NCBI RefSeq assembly: GCF_001514065.1 | Contig: NZ_KQ948433.1 | Span: 1 to 64,000 of the forward strand | From: Streptomyces antibioticus | Lineage (GTDB): Bacteria; Actinomycetota; Actinomycetes; Streptomycetales; Streptomycetaceae | Length of the DNA: 64,000 bases | Reading direction: 5' to 3' | Part shown: piece by piece, positions 29,989-38,906 of the stretch | Layout: each line of letters opens with the position of its first letter | Position numbering within the stretch: the stretch's first letter is position 1 | Notes under the pieces: generated by a model | The model's input: the letters and a program-made list of their open reading frames with translations, nothing else | Database searches by the model: none | Told to the model about the DNA's origin: nothing | Program-made: the position numbers and the translations under genes

Positions 29989-31251
29989 TCAGCGCAGCGA
30001 GAGGGTGATGTCCTCGGCTTTGAGCGCGTAGTGCTCACGGCCGAGGAGGCTGTTGAGGATCACGGCGCTGCGCCACGCGGCCAGCCCGAGGTTGGGATCG
30101 GCGACACCGTGTGAGCGCTGGGCGGCGTTCTGGACGTAGATGCGGTTCTCGTCCGGCCCGTCCCACCGGAGCCGGTAGTCCCGGTCGACCTCGTAGCCGT
30201 CCCCGCGGATCGGCAACCGCTTACGCAGGGGGGCGAGGAAGTCGGGTATCGCCGGGCGGAAGCCGGTGGCCAGGACGACCAGATCGGCCTCGTACTCCCG
30301 GTGTTCGCCGGTCACGGTGTCCTGGACGGTCGCGTGACAGCCGTGCCGGCCCCCGCGCAGTCCCGTCAGGCGTGACCCGGCCAGCACGGTGTGGGTGAAC
30401 GGGGTGTCGCTGAGATAGTCCAGCTCGTACAGCTTCCGGTAGGTCCGGGTGAGCAGTTCCCCGGTGATGCCGCAGGTCGCATCCGACTGACGTCCCAGCA
30501 GTGCCGTGCGGTGTTCGGCACCGAGCCGCTGGAAGTACTCGGCGAAACGCGGGTTGAACCACTCGTTGGAGAAGGCCGAGTCGTCCAGGGGCCGCAGTCC
30601 GCCCCCTCCCGTCGCCCAGATGAGTCGTCGCGGTGGTCCCGCTGCCTGGGACAGCAGGTCCAGTGCTATCTCCCCCGCACTCTGTCCGCCGCCGACGAGC
30701 AGCACGGTGCGTCCGGTCGCCGGCAGGCCTCGGGTGAGGTGCTCGGCGGCGTGCCACACCCGCGGGCTGTCGATGGTCCGCGCGCAGTCCGGCAGGTACG
30801 GTGCCTGACCGACGCCGAGCACCACGCTGCGGGACCGGCGCACCCCGCGGCTGGTGCGGGCCACGAAGAGCGAGCCGTCGTGGTCCAGTTCGTGCACCGT
30901 CTCCCCGAGCCGGACGCCCACCTTCTCGGCCACCCAGCCGAAGTACTGGCCGAACTCCCGGCGGCTGACGTATTCGGCGCCCGCGATGAGGTGGCGGTAG
31001 AGCCTGCCGTGCTCGTGCAGGAAGTTGACGAAGCTGAAGCGGCTTCTGGGGTCCACCAGGCTGACCAGGTCTTTGACCCCGCTCACCTGGAGCCGTGACG
31101 TGCTCCACATCAGGCCGGGATGCCAGGACACCGAATCCCGGGCCTCCACTGCGGTGAGGCGGACGCCGGCGATCGGCGCCGCCAGAGCGGCGAGACTCAG
31201 GTTCGACGGCCCGGCGCCGACGGCGAGGATCTCGGTGTCGTCGTATGCCAT
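29989..31251 (-). CDS. N-hydroxylating flavin monooxygenase (ornithine/lysine N-oxygenase family)
   Basis: A 420-residue protein with the SidA/PvdA/IucD layout: FAD motif GAGPSNLSLAAL near residues 8-19, LMWSTSRLQVSG near 47, the NADPH motif GGGQSAGEIAL near 191, and the C-terminal DLVVLATGF. The family adds oxygen to a terminal side-chain amine of ornithine, lysine or diamines using FAD and NADPH. There are no siderophore genes nearby, so it likely N-hydroxylates a building block. A diamino acid from the 1-8 kb operon is an attractive candidate, and N-N or nitro chemistry downstream is also possible. GAGGGAAG lies just before ATG 31251. Confidence 0.88.
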   Translation of the reverse strand: MAYDDTEILAVGAGPSNLSLAALAAPIAGVRLTAVEARDSVSWHPGLMWSTSRLQVSGVKDLVSLVDPRSRFSFVNFLHEHGRLYRHLIAGAEYVSRREFGQYFGWVAEKVGVRLGETVHELDHDGSLFVARTSRGVRRSRSVVLGVGQAPYLPDCARTIDSPRVWHAAEHLTRGLPATGRTVLLVGGGQSAGEIALDLLSQAAGPPRRLIWATGGGGLRPLDDSAFSNEWFNPRFAEYFQRLGAEHRTALLGRQSDATCGITGELLTRTYRKLYELDYLSDTPFTHTVLAGSRLTGLRGGRHGCHATVQDTVTGEHREYEADLVVLATGFRPAIPDFLAPLRKRLPIRGDGYEVDRDYRLRWDGPDENRIYVQNAAQRSHGVADPNLGLAAWRSAVILNSLLGREHYALKAEDITLSLR

Positions 31252-31267
31252 CGCTTCCCTCGTGTCT

Positions 31268-32266
31268 TCAGTGACGGATGACCTGGACGGTGACGTCGAC
31301 GGGTTGCGACGTGCGGAGAAAGGCCGCCACGGGCGAGCTGCCGAAGGCCGACGCCACGACGGCGTCGATGTCCGGGTGCGCGGACAGCGCTTCCGGCACC
31401 GAGACCGTGACGCGCACGTCCTGGAGGTGCACCACCACGGACGCGTCGGTCTGCAACAGGCCCCGGACGTCCTCCTTGGCCTGCGTGTGCACGTGCCAGG
31501 GAAGACGTTGCCCGGTCGCCTCCTCGCCGAGGCGGGCGGCCTGCACGGCCAGGTCGGCCGCCAGGCCCATCAGCAGGTGTTCCTGCGGGTTGGGCCCCCA
31601 GTCCACACCGGTGAGCTGCTTGGGCGAGTCGACGCGGACGGGCAGGGCGCCACCGGGTGCGAGGGGCCGTGACTCGAACTGTGTGCCGCTGATCCAGCGC
31701 ACCCGGCAGCTGGAGGGCTCCGCGTCCGGCGCCTGGGGAGCGCGGTGCGCGACCGCCCGGCCGGGGCCCTGCCCGGTCGCGCACGAGCGGCGCAGATCGA
31801 CGGTGAGCGGCTGGGTCATCGACGTGAAGTTCGGACTGAAGTCGCACACCTGGTCCACGAGTTCGCGTATCGCCGGCTCCTCCAGCGCGCCGGCCACGTC
31901 GAAGTGGCAGCGCACGGCGGCACCGGCTCCGGCGTGCTCGATCAGCATCTCCACCGAGTCGAAGACCGAGCCCTTGGCGCTGCCACCGCCCACCAGCGCG
32001 GTCAGCGCGCAGGACGCGACCCCGGTCAGGGCGAGGTCCATGGGGGTGGGTTCCGAGCCGGGGGCGCCGGCGCCATCACGCAGGTCCATGGCGAACGCGC
32101 GGGCGGACTTCACCGAGCCGAGCAGCGCGGGGCCGACCCTGGCGGTCAGCCCTCTGCGGGGTGACTGGAGCGCGCTCGCCGAGTAGACGTAGTCGGCTTC
32201 GCGGGGGTCCTGCCGGATCTCGTGCACGACCTCGCTGAAACCGGCCGTGTTGAAGCTGTTCCTCAT
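31268..32266 (-). CDS. Tandem (double) OsmC-like protein
   Basis: A 332-residue protein containing two OsmC/Ohr-like units. The first, about residues 25-165, has EPTPMDLALTGVASCALTALV with one redox-type cysteine. The second, about 185-330, has GPNPQEHLLMGLAADLAVQAARLG, where the helix position of that cysteine is Asp/Leu. OsmC family members are usually single units of about 140 residues acting as dimeric thiol peroxidases. Here two units are fused and one has lost its catalytic cysteine, so this is probably a pseudo-homodimer with a specialised role, perhaps handling a reactive intermediate. Start overlaps the cystathionine synthase stop by four bases. Confidence 0.7.
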   Translation of the reverse strand: MRNSFNTAGFSEVVHEIRQDPREADYVYSASALQSPRRGLTARVGPALLGSVKSARAFAMDLRDGAGAPGSEPTPMDLALTGVASCALTALVGGGSAKGSVFDSVEMLIEHAGAGAAVRCHFDVAGALEEPAIRELVDQVCDFSPNFTSMTQPLTVDLRRSCATGQGPGRAVAHRAPQAPDAEPSSCRVRWISGTQFESRPLAPGGALPVRVDSPKQLTGVDWGPNPQEHLLMGLAADLAVQAARLGEEATGQRLPWHVHTQAKEDVRGLLQTDASVVVHLQDVRVTVSVPEALSAHPDIDAVVASAFGSSPVAAFLRTSQPVDVTVQVIRH

Positions 32267-33588
32267 CGCGGTCCCCCGCCGTCCAGCGCGTCGAGCGCGT
32301 CCTCAAGGTCCCGGACGAGGTCGTGGATGTTCTCGATGCCGGCCGAATAGCGGACCAGCCCGGGCCGGATGCCGATCAGGGCGCACTGCCGGGCGGTGAG
32401 CGAACTGTGCGAGGTGTTGCCGGGCATGCTCACCAGTGACTCGACCCCGCCCAGGCTCGTGGCCACGTAGGGCACCTTCAGGTTTCTCATGAAGGCGAGT
32501 GCGGCGTCGTCGCCGCCGCGCACCTCGAAGCTGACCATCCCGCCGAATCCCGCGTAACTGTCGCGCTCCAGGCCCGCGTACTGGGCGCCACCCAGTTCCG
32601 GGTGATGAACCTGGGCGATCTGTCGGTGCGCGGCGAGGTACTTGGCGATCTCGCGGGCGTTCTCGTTCTGCCGCTGTACCCGCAGCGCCAGCGTCTTCAG
32701 GCCTCGTTCGAGCAGGAAGCAGCCCAGGGGTTCCAGCGTGCCGCCGAACCGCAGGGCCTGTGCCCAGATGCGGTCGAGGAACTTGCGTTTGCCGACCACC
32801 GCGCCGGCGGTCAGGTCGCTGTGCCCGCTCAGGTACTTGGTGGCGCTGTGCACGACGACGTCCGCACCGAGTTTCAGCGGCTGCATGTTCAGAGGGGTGA
32901 GGAAGGTGTTGTCCACCACCAGCAGCGCTTTGTGCTCGCGGGCGAGTTCCGCTATCTCCCGGATGGGCGGCGCCTTGAGCAGCGGATTGGTCAGCGTCTC
33001 GAACAGCAGCAGCTGGGTCTCGGGACGCATGGCGGCCCGGATGGCATCCAGATCGGTCGGGTCGACGAAGGTCACCTCGCGTCCGGCCGAGGGCATGTCC
33101 TCGTGGAGGAGGTTGTAGGTGCCGCCGTAGACGTCGTAGGCGGAGATGATGTGGCTGCCCGCGTTGGTGAGGGCGTAGACGGTGCTGGCAATCGCGCTCA
33201 TCCCCGACGAGGTCACCAGGGCGCTGGTACCGCCTTCGAGAGCCGCGATCTTCTCCTGGACGGCCCACTGCGAGGGGTTGCCGTAACGGGTGTAGATCGG
33301 AACGTCGCGCATGGCGCCGTCGGAGAACGCCGCATAGCTGGCGTCGTCCAGCAGGAAGGTGCTGGTCTGGAAGATCGGCGTGCCGACGCTTCCGGTCAGC
33401 GGATCCTCGTAGGTGCCCGCGTGCACCGCCAGGGTCTCCGGCGAGACGGAGCGGGCCAGGACGCGGTTGTGCTCGGTGACGGGGCCGGCGAACCGGCTGC
33501 GGGTGAGGTCGTTGAACCAGCCCGCCCGGGTGGTCCTGCCTTCCTCGAAGCCGATGGCGGTACGGCGCTGTTTGTCAGCCACGCGCAT
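32263..33588 (-). CDS. Cystathionine gamma-synthase/gamma-lyase family PLP enzyme
   Basis: A 441-residue fold-type I PLP enzyme. The N-terminal 45 residues are an extension beyond the usual LAVHAGTYEDPLTGSV start. Landmarks are YTRYGNPSQWAVQEKIAALEGG near 97, VVDNTFLTP near 222, and the Schiff-base lysine in HSATKYLSGHSDL near 245. The family catalyses gamma-replacement, gamma-elimination or beta-elimination on homoserine esters, cystathionine or methionine. There are no methionine genes nearby, so it is probably a biosynthetic enzyme making or cleaving a side chain, for example through a vinylglycine quinonoid. It overlaps the upstream methyltransferase by 14 bases. Confidence 0.85.
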   Translation of the reverse strand: MRVADKQRRTAIGFEEGRTTRAGWFNDLTRSRFAGPVTEHNRVLARSVSPETLAVHAGTYEDPLTGSVGTPIFQTSTFLLDDASYAAFSDGAMRDVPIYTRYGNPSQWAVQEKIAALEGGTSALVTSSGMSAIASTVYALTNAGSHIISAYDVYGGTYNLLHEDMPSAGREVTFVDPTDLDAIRAAMRPETQLLLFETLTNPLLKAPPIREIAELAREHKALLVVDNTFLTPLNMQPLKLGADVVVHSATKYLSGHSDLTAGAVVGKRKFLDRIWAQALRFGGTLEPLGCFLLERGLKTLALRVQRQNENAREIAKYLAAHRQIAQVHHPELGGAQYAGLERDSYAGFGGMVSFEVRGGDDAALAFMRNLKVPYVATSLGGVESLVSMPGNTSHSSLTARQCALIGIRPGLVRYSAGIENIHDLVRDLEDALDALDGGGPR

Positions 33589-34672
33589 TCCCTTGTGAGG
33601 GGCGGTGCGCCGGGCGCTGCCGCGGGATCAGGTCGTAGAAGCACAAGCGGGGACCGGCGTCGGGACGGCGGTAGATCCGTCGGCAGGTCAGCTCGCTGCG
33701 GGCGATGACGCCCAGCCACGACGCCCGGTCCCGGGGCATGCCCTGGTCGGTCATGGCGTGGATGAGGAAGAAGTCGTCGTCGTTGTCCTGGGCGTCGCCG
33801 CGGATCTCCGGCTCTCCGACGAGCAGGATCTTCAGATCCGGCAGGGCTCGTCCGTAGGCGGTGAGCATGTCCGCCACGGCCTGTTCGCCGTCCCGGAACA
33901 GTTCGTGCAGGGCGGAGACGATGGACATGCCGTCCGCGGAGCGGGCCGGCTCCGGCCAGGTCTGCGGAGCGAAGGCGTCCGCGACGACGAAGGTGACCCT
34001 GTCGGCCACGCCTTCGCGGGCGGCTAGGGCGCGCGCCTCGTCGATGGCGTCCGCGTCGATGTCCAGTCCCACCCCGGTGAGGTGGGGATCGCGCAGACAG
34101 GCGTCGACCAGTGAGCTGCCGCCGCCGCATCCGACGTCCAGCAGTCTTTGGACGCCTCGCTCGCGCATCGCCCGGACGAGCACGGGTGTGTGGAAGGCGG
34201 AGAAGAGCGTCGCGCAGTGCCGGCCCAGGGGGCCGCCGCGGCGTTGCACGTCCGCGCCGTAGGTGATGCGGCCGGCGACGAGGTCGTTCGTCCGGCTCAG
34301 CACCGGACCGTAGGCGTCGAGGTAGATGCCCAGGCGAGCCAGGGAGACGTCGGAGGTGAGCAGTTCGCCCTTGCGGGAGAGGAAGTATCCGCCGCCGCGC
34401 CGGTCGAGGACGCCGCGCATGGTCAGGTAGTCGAGCAGGTGCGTGCCGAGGTGCTCCACCGTGCCGTCCAGCAGGCCCTCCTCGGGACGGTGCTTGCCGT
34501 GGCGCAGGCTGGCGAGGATGCCGCTGTCGTCGAGGGCGAGCAGCGCGTGGCACAGGTTCATCGCGCTGATCAGGTCGGGCATGCCGCCCAGCCGAAACTC
34601 CTGCCATACGGCTGTCTGTTCGTCGTCGTACAGCTCTATGACGTCGGGGGTCACTTCATGGGCTCCAGTCAT
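33575..34672 (-). CDS. SAM-dependent methyltransferase (LmbW-type C-methyltransferase candidate)
   Basis: ATG 34672 overlaps the GGT stop (ATGA). The 365-residue protein has an N-terminal winged-helix-like domain (DYLTMRGVLDRRGGGYFLSRKGELL) and a Rossmann domain with LLDVGCGGGSSLVDACL near 171-187 and GVGLDIDADAID near 196. Its place between a gamma-glutamyltransferase-like gene and PLP/OsmC genes, with an F420-type oxidoreductase two genes upstream, makes it a candidate for the C-methyltransferase that extends 4-alkylproline side chains. The methyltransferase at 27737 is the alternative. Confidence 0.78.
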   Translation of the reverse strand: MTGAHEVTPDVIELYDDEQTAVWQEFRLGGMPDLISAMNLCHALLALDDSGILASLRHGKHRPEEGLLDGTVEHLGTHLLDYLTMRGVLDRRGGGYFLSRKGELLTSDVSLARLGIYLDAYGPVLSRTNDLVAGRITYGADVQRRGGPLGRHCATLFSAFHTPVLVRAMRERGVQRLLDVGCGGGSSLVDACLRDPHLTGVGLDIDADAIDEARALAAREGVADRVTFVVADAFAPQTWPEPARSADGMSIVSALHELFRDGEQAVADMLTAYGRALPDLKILLVGEPEIRGDAQDNDDDFFLIHAMTDQGMPRDRASWLGVIARSELTCRRIYRRPDAGPRLCFYDLIPRQRPAHRPSQGNARG

Positions 34673-36480
34673 CGAACGATCCCGTACGCCTGCCGGCCAC
34701 GCTGGCTGGCAGCCGCGAACACACCGCCGTCGTCGTCCAGTCCGGTGGCGCACACCCTGCCGAGCGTCATGGCCGGGGCCAGCTCGACCTGGTGGCCGCG
34801 CCGGGCCAGCTCCGTCACGGTCTCCGGGGCGATCCCCTCCTCGATCGTCACCGCCCGGGGTCGCATCTGCCGTGGGGTGAAGGACGTCGGCAGGTGGTCG
34901 GTGTGGAAGGTCAGTGCTTCGGCCGCCTCCTGCGGGGACATGCCGAAGTCGACCTGGTTGACGAGGAAGTTGAGGGTCCACTGGTCCTGCCGGTCCCCGC
35001 CGGGCGTGCCGAAGGCCATGTGCGGCCGGCCGTCGTCGCGCCGCACGATGGTGGGGCTGAGCGTGGTCCTGGGGCGCTTGCCGGGGGCGAGGCTGTTGTT
35101 GTGGCCGTCGAGCAGCCAGGCCATCTGGCCGCGGGTGCCCAGGGGGAACCCGAGGCCGGGAACGACCGGGGAGCTCTTCAGCCAGCCGCCGCTCGGAGTG
35201 GCGACCACCATGTTGCCCTGCTGGTCGCTGGCGGTGACACAGGTGGTGTCGCTGCGTCCCAGGGTGCGCTGGAGCACCACGGGCAGGCTGTTGCCGAGCT
35301 GCTCACGCCAGTCCGGGTCTGCCGACGGCAGGGGGTGCTCCGGCAGTGGGGGTATCCACGGCTGTCGGCCGCCAGGTGAGCCGGGGCGCAGTTCCGCGCT
35401 GGCGGCCGGTCCGATCAGTGCGCGGCGGAGGTCGCTGTAGGCCGGGTCCAGCAGGTCGTCCAGGGGGACGTCCGCCAGGTCGGGGTCGCCGTACCACGCC
35501 TCGCGATCGGCGAACGCCAGTTTCGCCGACTCCACGACGGTGTGCAGATGGTCCGCCGTGCCGAATCCCATGGCCTTGAGGTCGAAGCCCGACAGCAGGG
35601 CGAGCTGCTGCAGGAACACCGGTCCTTGCGACCAGGGTCCGGGCTTGTGGACCTGGTATCCCCGGTACTCCAGGGAGGCCGGGGCTTCCACGGTGGCCTG
35701 CCAGGCCGCGAGGTCCTCTCCCGTGAGCAGGCCCCGGTGGTGTTCCCCGGTGGCGTCGAGCACGGCGGTACCGGACAGGAACGTGTCGATGGCCTCGGCG
35801 ACGAACCCCTGGTAGAAGGCGTGGATCGCGGCGTCCACCTGGGCTTCGCGGCTCGCGCTTGCGGAGTCGGCCTCGGCCACCAGGCGCCGGAAGGTCTGTG
35901 CAAGGGCGGGGTTGCGGAACCGCCGGCCGGCGGTCGGGGCACGGCCGTCGACGAGATAGGTGGCCCCGGATTCGGTCCAGTGGTCCCGGAAGAGGGGTGC
36001 GACCGCGTCGATGAGGGCGGCTGCCCGGGCCGGCAGCGGGAAGCCCTGCTCCGCATAGCCGATGGCCGGCGCCAGTACGTCGGCCACGCGCAGTCTGCCT
36101 CGGTCCCGCAGCAGCCGCATCCAGGCGCCGAAGGCACCTGGTACCACGGCGGGCAGCAGACCGGAGCCGGGAATGGCGTCCAGACCGAGGCCGCGGAAGT
36201 GGTCGATGTGGGCGGAGGCGGGCATGGGGCCCTGGCCGCAGATCACCTCCACGGAGTCGGAGGAGGCGTCGTAGACGACGATCGGGACGTCACCGCCCGG
36301 TCCGTTGAAGTGCGGTTCGACGACCTGGATGACGAAGGCCGCGGCGGTGGCGGCGTCGAAGGCGTTGCCGCCGCGCTGGAACATCTCCATCCCGGCGGCG
36401 GACGCCAGCCAGTGGGTGGAGGAGACGGCGCCGAAGGTGCCGTGCAGTTCAGGTCGATGCAACACGGGGGTGTCCTTCAC
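34669..36480 (-). CDS. Gamma-glutamyltransferase-family protein (LmbA-like)
   Basis: Start taken at GTG 36480 (MKDTPVLHRPELHGTFG), which puts the conserved block at the usual distance; an upstream TTG extension is Pro/Ser-rich. About 603 residues match GGT: GGNAFDAATAAAFVIQVVEPHFNGPGG in the large subunit and the autoprocessing threonine in RSDTTCVTASD near residue 412. Typical GGTs have TTH there; this has TTC. There is no signal peptide, so it is cytosolic, unlike housekeeping GGT. LmbA-type homologues in 4-alkylproline pathways cleave a C-C bond rather than a glutamyl bond, and the F420 reductase and dioxygenase in this cluster favour that role. It overlaps the LLM gene by 32 bases. Confidence 0.82.
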   Translation of the reverse strand: MKDTPVLHRPELHGTFGAVSSTHWLASAAGMEMFQRGGNAFDAATAAAFVIQVVEPHFNGPGGDVPIVVYDASSDSVEVICGQGPMPASAHIDHFRGLGLDAIPGSGLLPAVVPGAFGAWMRLLRDRGRLRVADVLAPAIGYAEQGFPLPARAAALIDAVAPLFRDHWTESGATYLVDGRAPTAGRRFRNPALAQTFRRLVAEADSASASREAQVDAAIHAFYQGFVAEAIDTFLSGTAVLDATGEHHRGLLTGEDLAAWQATVEAPASLEYRGYQVHKPGPWSQGPVFLQQLALLSGFDLKAMGFGTADHLHTVVESAKLAFADREAWYGDPDLADVPLDDLLDPAYSDLRRALIGPAASAELRPGSPGGRQPWIPPLPEHPLPSADPDWREQLGNSLPVVLQRTLGRSDTTCVTASDQQGNMVVATPSGGWLKSSPVVPGLGFPLGTRGQMAWLLDGHNNSLAPGKRPRTTLSPTIVRRDDGRPHMAFGTPGGDRQDQWTLNFLVNQVDFGMSPQEAAEALTFHTDHLPTSFTPRQMRPRAVTIEEGIAPETVTELARRGHQVELAPAMTLGRVCATGLDDDGGVFAAASQRGRQAYGIVR

Positions 36481-37390
36481 GAGACGAGGGGCCGGGGCGG
36501 GCTGGGGAGTTCGGGGAGAGGACCGAGGCAGCGATGTCCTCAAGGACGTCGGGGTCTCCCTCGTAGGGGAAGTCGGGCCGGGGCCAGTGCACGACCACGT
36601 CCGTGATGCCGATCGCGTCGAAGACTCCGCAGGCGTCGCGGTAGGTCTCCGCGGACTCCAGCACCCCGTCGATCATCGCGCCGGTTACGACGAGTCTGCG
36701 GACGGTGGCGGGGTCGCGGCCGAGGGCGGCGCACTCCCGTTCCAGCAGGTCGGACTGTTCGCGGAGCACCGGCAGGGCCTTGTCGTAGCGCACGGGTTCG
36801 CCGTGGCCGGGCCATGCGATGGTCACCCAGATGTCCGCATGCCGGGCGGCCAGCCGGATGCCCCTGGGACCGGTCGCGGCCACGGCGAGCGGTACGCGGG
36901 GCCGCTGCACGCATCCCGGGTGCACATGTGCCTCGCTGGTGACGAAGTACTCACCCGCGTAGCTGGTCACCGGGTCACGCAGCAGCCGGTCGGTGAGAGT
37001 GACGAACTCCGCGAAGCGATCCGCGCGGGCGGCGGGTGACAGCGGCTGCACACCCAGCAGTTGGTCGTCGAAGCCGCCCGCGCCGGCCCCGATGCCGCAG
37101 AGGAACCGTCCGTCGGACAGGTCGTCCAACGTCATGACTTCCTTGGCGAAGCTCACCGGATGCCGGATGCCGGGGCTGGCGACCATCGTGCCGATCTGCA
37201 GCCGGGTGGTCGCGAGGGCGGCCGCGGTGAGCGTCGGCATCGTGGCGAACCACGGTTTGTCGCGGAACCAGCGCCAGTTGAGATGGTCGTAGGTCCAGGC
37301 GTGGTCGAAGCCGAGCTGCTCGGCCTTGACCCACTTCTCACGACTAATCGACCAACGCTGTTCCGGCAGGATCATGACGCCGTGGCGCAT
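36449..37390 (-). CDS. LLM-class (F420-dependent type) oxidoreductase
   Basis: Start taken at ATG 37390 (MRHGVMILPEQRW), with GAGGGGAG ten bases upstream. The 313-residue luciferase-like TIM-barrel protein has typical blocks: AEQLGFDHAWTYDHL near 23, LATTRLQIGTMVASPGIRHP near 59, and GRFLCGIGAGAGG near 94. Members use F420 or FMN. In 4-alkylproline biosynthesis the LmbY-type F420 enzyme reduces the conjugated pyrroline at the end of the pathway, which fits the other genes here. It is the first gene of the 22-kb coupled minus-strand run, so its promoter should drive most of the cluster. The C-terminal Pro/Ser tail is not conserved-looking. Confidence 0.85.
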   Translation of the reverse strand: MRHGVMILPEQRWSISREKWVKAEQLGFDHAWTYDHLNWRWFRDKPWFATMPTLTAAALATTRLQIGTMVASPGIRHPVSFAKEVMTLDDLSDGRFLCGIGAGAGGFDDQLLGVQPLSPAARADRFAEFVTLTDRLLRDPVTSYAGEYFVTSEAHVHPGCVQRPRVPLAVAATGPRGIRLAARHADIWVTIAWPGHGEPVRYDKALPVLREQSDLLERECAALGRDPATVRRLVVTGAMIDGVLESAETYRDACGVFDAIGITDVVVHWPRPDFPYEGDPDVLEDIAASVLSPNSPARPGPSSREGHPRVAST

Positions 37391-37573
37391 ACGACCAGCA
37401 CTCCCCTCGAGCGTCACCCATTCGGTATTTCCGTTTCGACGCTACGGCAGGGGGCGTTGACGCCATGTGAACGCGGTGTCGACGTGACAGTCACACATGC
37501 TTTTCCGCGACGCCCTAACATCCGGAAACCAGCACGCACCTCAGTGCTGTACTCGATCCTCGCAGGAGAGAAG
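37391..37573. promoter_or_regulatory. Divergent promoter region with two short palindromes
   Basis: This 183-base region separates the minus-strand cluster (first codon 37390) from the plus-strand oxygenase operon. It contains GGCGTTGACGCC (37453-37464) and GTGACAGTCAC (37484-37494), both perfect inverted repeats 19 bases apart. One overlaps a TTGACG -35-like hexamer. It is the natural place for control of both operons; no clear -10 box was seen. Confidence 0.5.
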
Positions 37574-38497
37574 ATGAGTTGTTCTCCTCGCGCTGCCGCA
37601 TTCGCGGAGATCAGCGCTCTGAAGGCTCGTTACACCGCAGATCGATCCCTGTTCATCAGAGGCGAGAAGATGGCGCAGATCCTCCTGAGCCTCGGCGCGT
37701 CGGAAGAGGACTTCACGGTTCTCCGCAAGGTGAGCGAGAATCTGGAATCGGATCCGACGCTGCCTTTCCGGAAGAGCCGCAACGGGCGGTTCTGCCTCGA
37801 TGCGGAGAACCACCGCGTCTACCGGACGGAACACCAGCCGTTCGTGCTCTCCAGCGACGAGGACTTCGTCCGTCACGACTCGGCCCAGCGACGCACGTTC
37901 GACGAGCTCGGTGAGGAGCTGGCGGACAACACCGCTCTGCGGGCGCTCCTGGTGTTCAAGTACCTCGTGATCAACGACGTGTCCACGGCGCCACGCCCGG
38001 ACCTGGACTACGACTGTTCTCGCTGGGTGTGCACGGTCTTCAACCTCCGCACGGTCACCAACAGCGAGCTGATCGGCGAACCGGCCCTGGAAGGTGTGCA
38101 CTGCGACGGGGTCGACCACACCATGACGACCTTCCTCGGCGGCGAGAACATGACCGCCGACAGTGCCATCACCTTCATTCACGACATGCGGGAGACGAAC
38201 GCGCGGCGCTGGCACGAGACGGACCCCGGGTACCTGCTGGACCGGCGGCAGCATCGGGATTTCCTGGACACGCTGCTGCTCGTCGATCACGAGCGCAAGC
38301 ACAGCCTGACGCCCGTACGCGCGGTGAATCCCGCCGAGCCGGCCACCAGGGACATGCTGATCTTCTTCACGCGCAAACCGGCCCTGGACGGGCACATTTC
38401 CCACCCCTACGACTCGCTCGCGGCGCACCGGACGCAGACCGCCTCGACCGCCCTTCCCCTCGAGATCACGGAGCCGCCCCGTGTCGTTGTCGGCTGA
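37574..38497 (+). CDS. 2-oxoglutarate/Fe(II) oxygenase, IDO-like family
   Basis: ATG 37574 has CAGGAGAG just upstream. The 307-residue protein resembles the 2OG-Fe dioxygenase family that includes Bacillus L-isoleucine dioxygenase. The HxD iron motif is in GVHCDGVDHTMTTFLGGENM near residue 176, and a distal basic/His segment DHERKHSLTPV lies near 238. Such enzymes hydroxylate free amino acids at beta or gamma carbons or close rings. It starts a tightly coupled trio (GFA-fold protein, PatB-like enzyme) reading away from the NRPS cluster. The likely role is hydroxylation or other C-H functionalisation of a building block. Confidence 0.75.
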   Translation: MSCSPRAAAFAEISALKARYTADRSLFIRGEKMAQILLSLGASEEDFTVLRKVSENLESDPTLPFRKSRNGRFCLDAENHRVYRTEHQPFVLSSDEDFVRHDSAQRRTFDELGEELADNTALRALLVFKYLVINDVSTAPRPDLDYDCSRWVCTVFNLRTVTNSELIGEPALEGVHCDGVDHTMTTFLGGENMTADSAITFIHDMRETNARRWHETDPGYLLDRRQHRDFLDTLLLVDHERKHSLTPVRAVNPAEPATRDMLIFFTRKPALDGHISHPYDSLAAHRTQTASTALPLEITEPPRVVVG

Positions 38498-38906
38498 GAG
38501 CGACGAACAGATCGAACGCGTCTGGTTCGAAGGTTCCTGCCATTGTGGAGGTGTACGGTTCTCCGCCGCGGCAAGCCGGAATCTCACCATCACCTTGTGC
38601 AACTGCGATATCTGCTACAAGGCCGGGCATCAGGAACTGATGATTCCCGAGGAACGCTTCAAACTGCATCAGGGAATGCAGTTCCTGAAGCCGTACAGAT
38701 TCGGCAACTGCATTGCCGACCACACCTTCTGCGCGGTGTGCGGAATCATGCCGTTCTACCGCCCGCGCTCGCACCCCACAGGGTTCTACAGCGTCAATGC
38801 CCGCTGTCTCGACCTCTCCGCGGCCCAGGACATCACTTATGTCGAGTTCGACGGAAAGAACTGGGAAGAGAGCATGGCTGCCGGTAAGCATGTCATCACC
38901 GAATGA
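38481..38906 (+). CDS. GFA/CENP-V-fold zinc protein
   Basis: A 141-residue protein overlapping the oxygenase gene by 17 bases. It has the cysteine set of the glutathione-dependent formaldehyde-activating (GFA) family: SCHCGGVRF (Cys20, Cys22), CNCDIC (Cys40, 42, 45) and FCAVCG in the C-terminal half. These bind two zinc ions. The family was named for glutathione-formaldehyde adducts, but most members are unassigned. Co-translation with an oxygenase and a PLP enzyme suggests it handles an aldehyde or imine, or forms a ring, in the same pathway. Confidence 0.82.
   Translation: MSLSAESDEQIERVWFEGSCHCGGVRFSAAASRNLTITLCNCDICYKAGHQELMIPEERFKLHQGMQFLKPYRFGNCIADHTFCAVCGIMPFYRPRSHPTGFYSVNARCLDLSAAQDITYVEFDGKNWEESMAAGKHVITE

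Noticed and set aside
29989-31251. Siderophore hydroxylase role for the N-oxygenase
   Set aside because: No NIS synthetase, hydroxamate acyltransferase or siderophore transporter nearby; a role in the NRPS product is more likely.
32602-33708. 368-codon plus-strand frame opposite the cystathionine synthase gene
   Set aside because: Shadow frame; the minus strand has the PLP enzyme with all family motifs.
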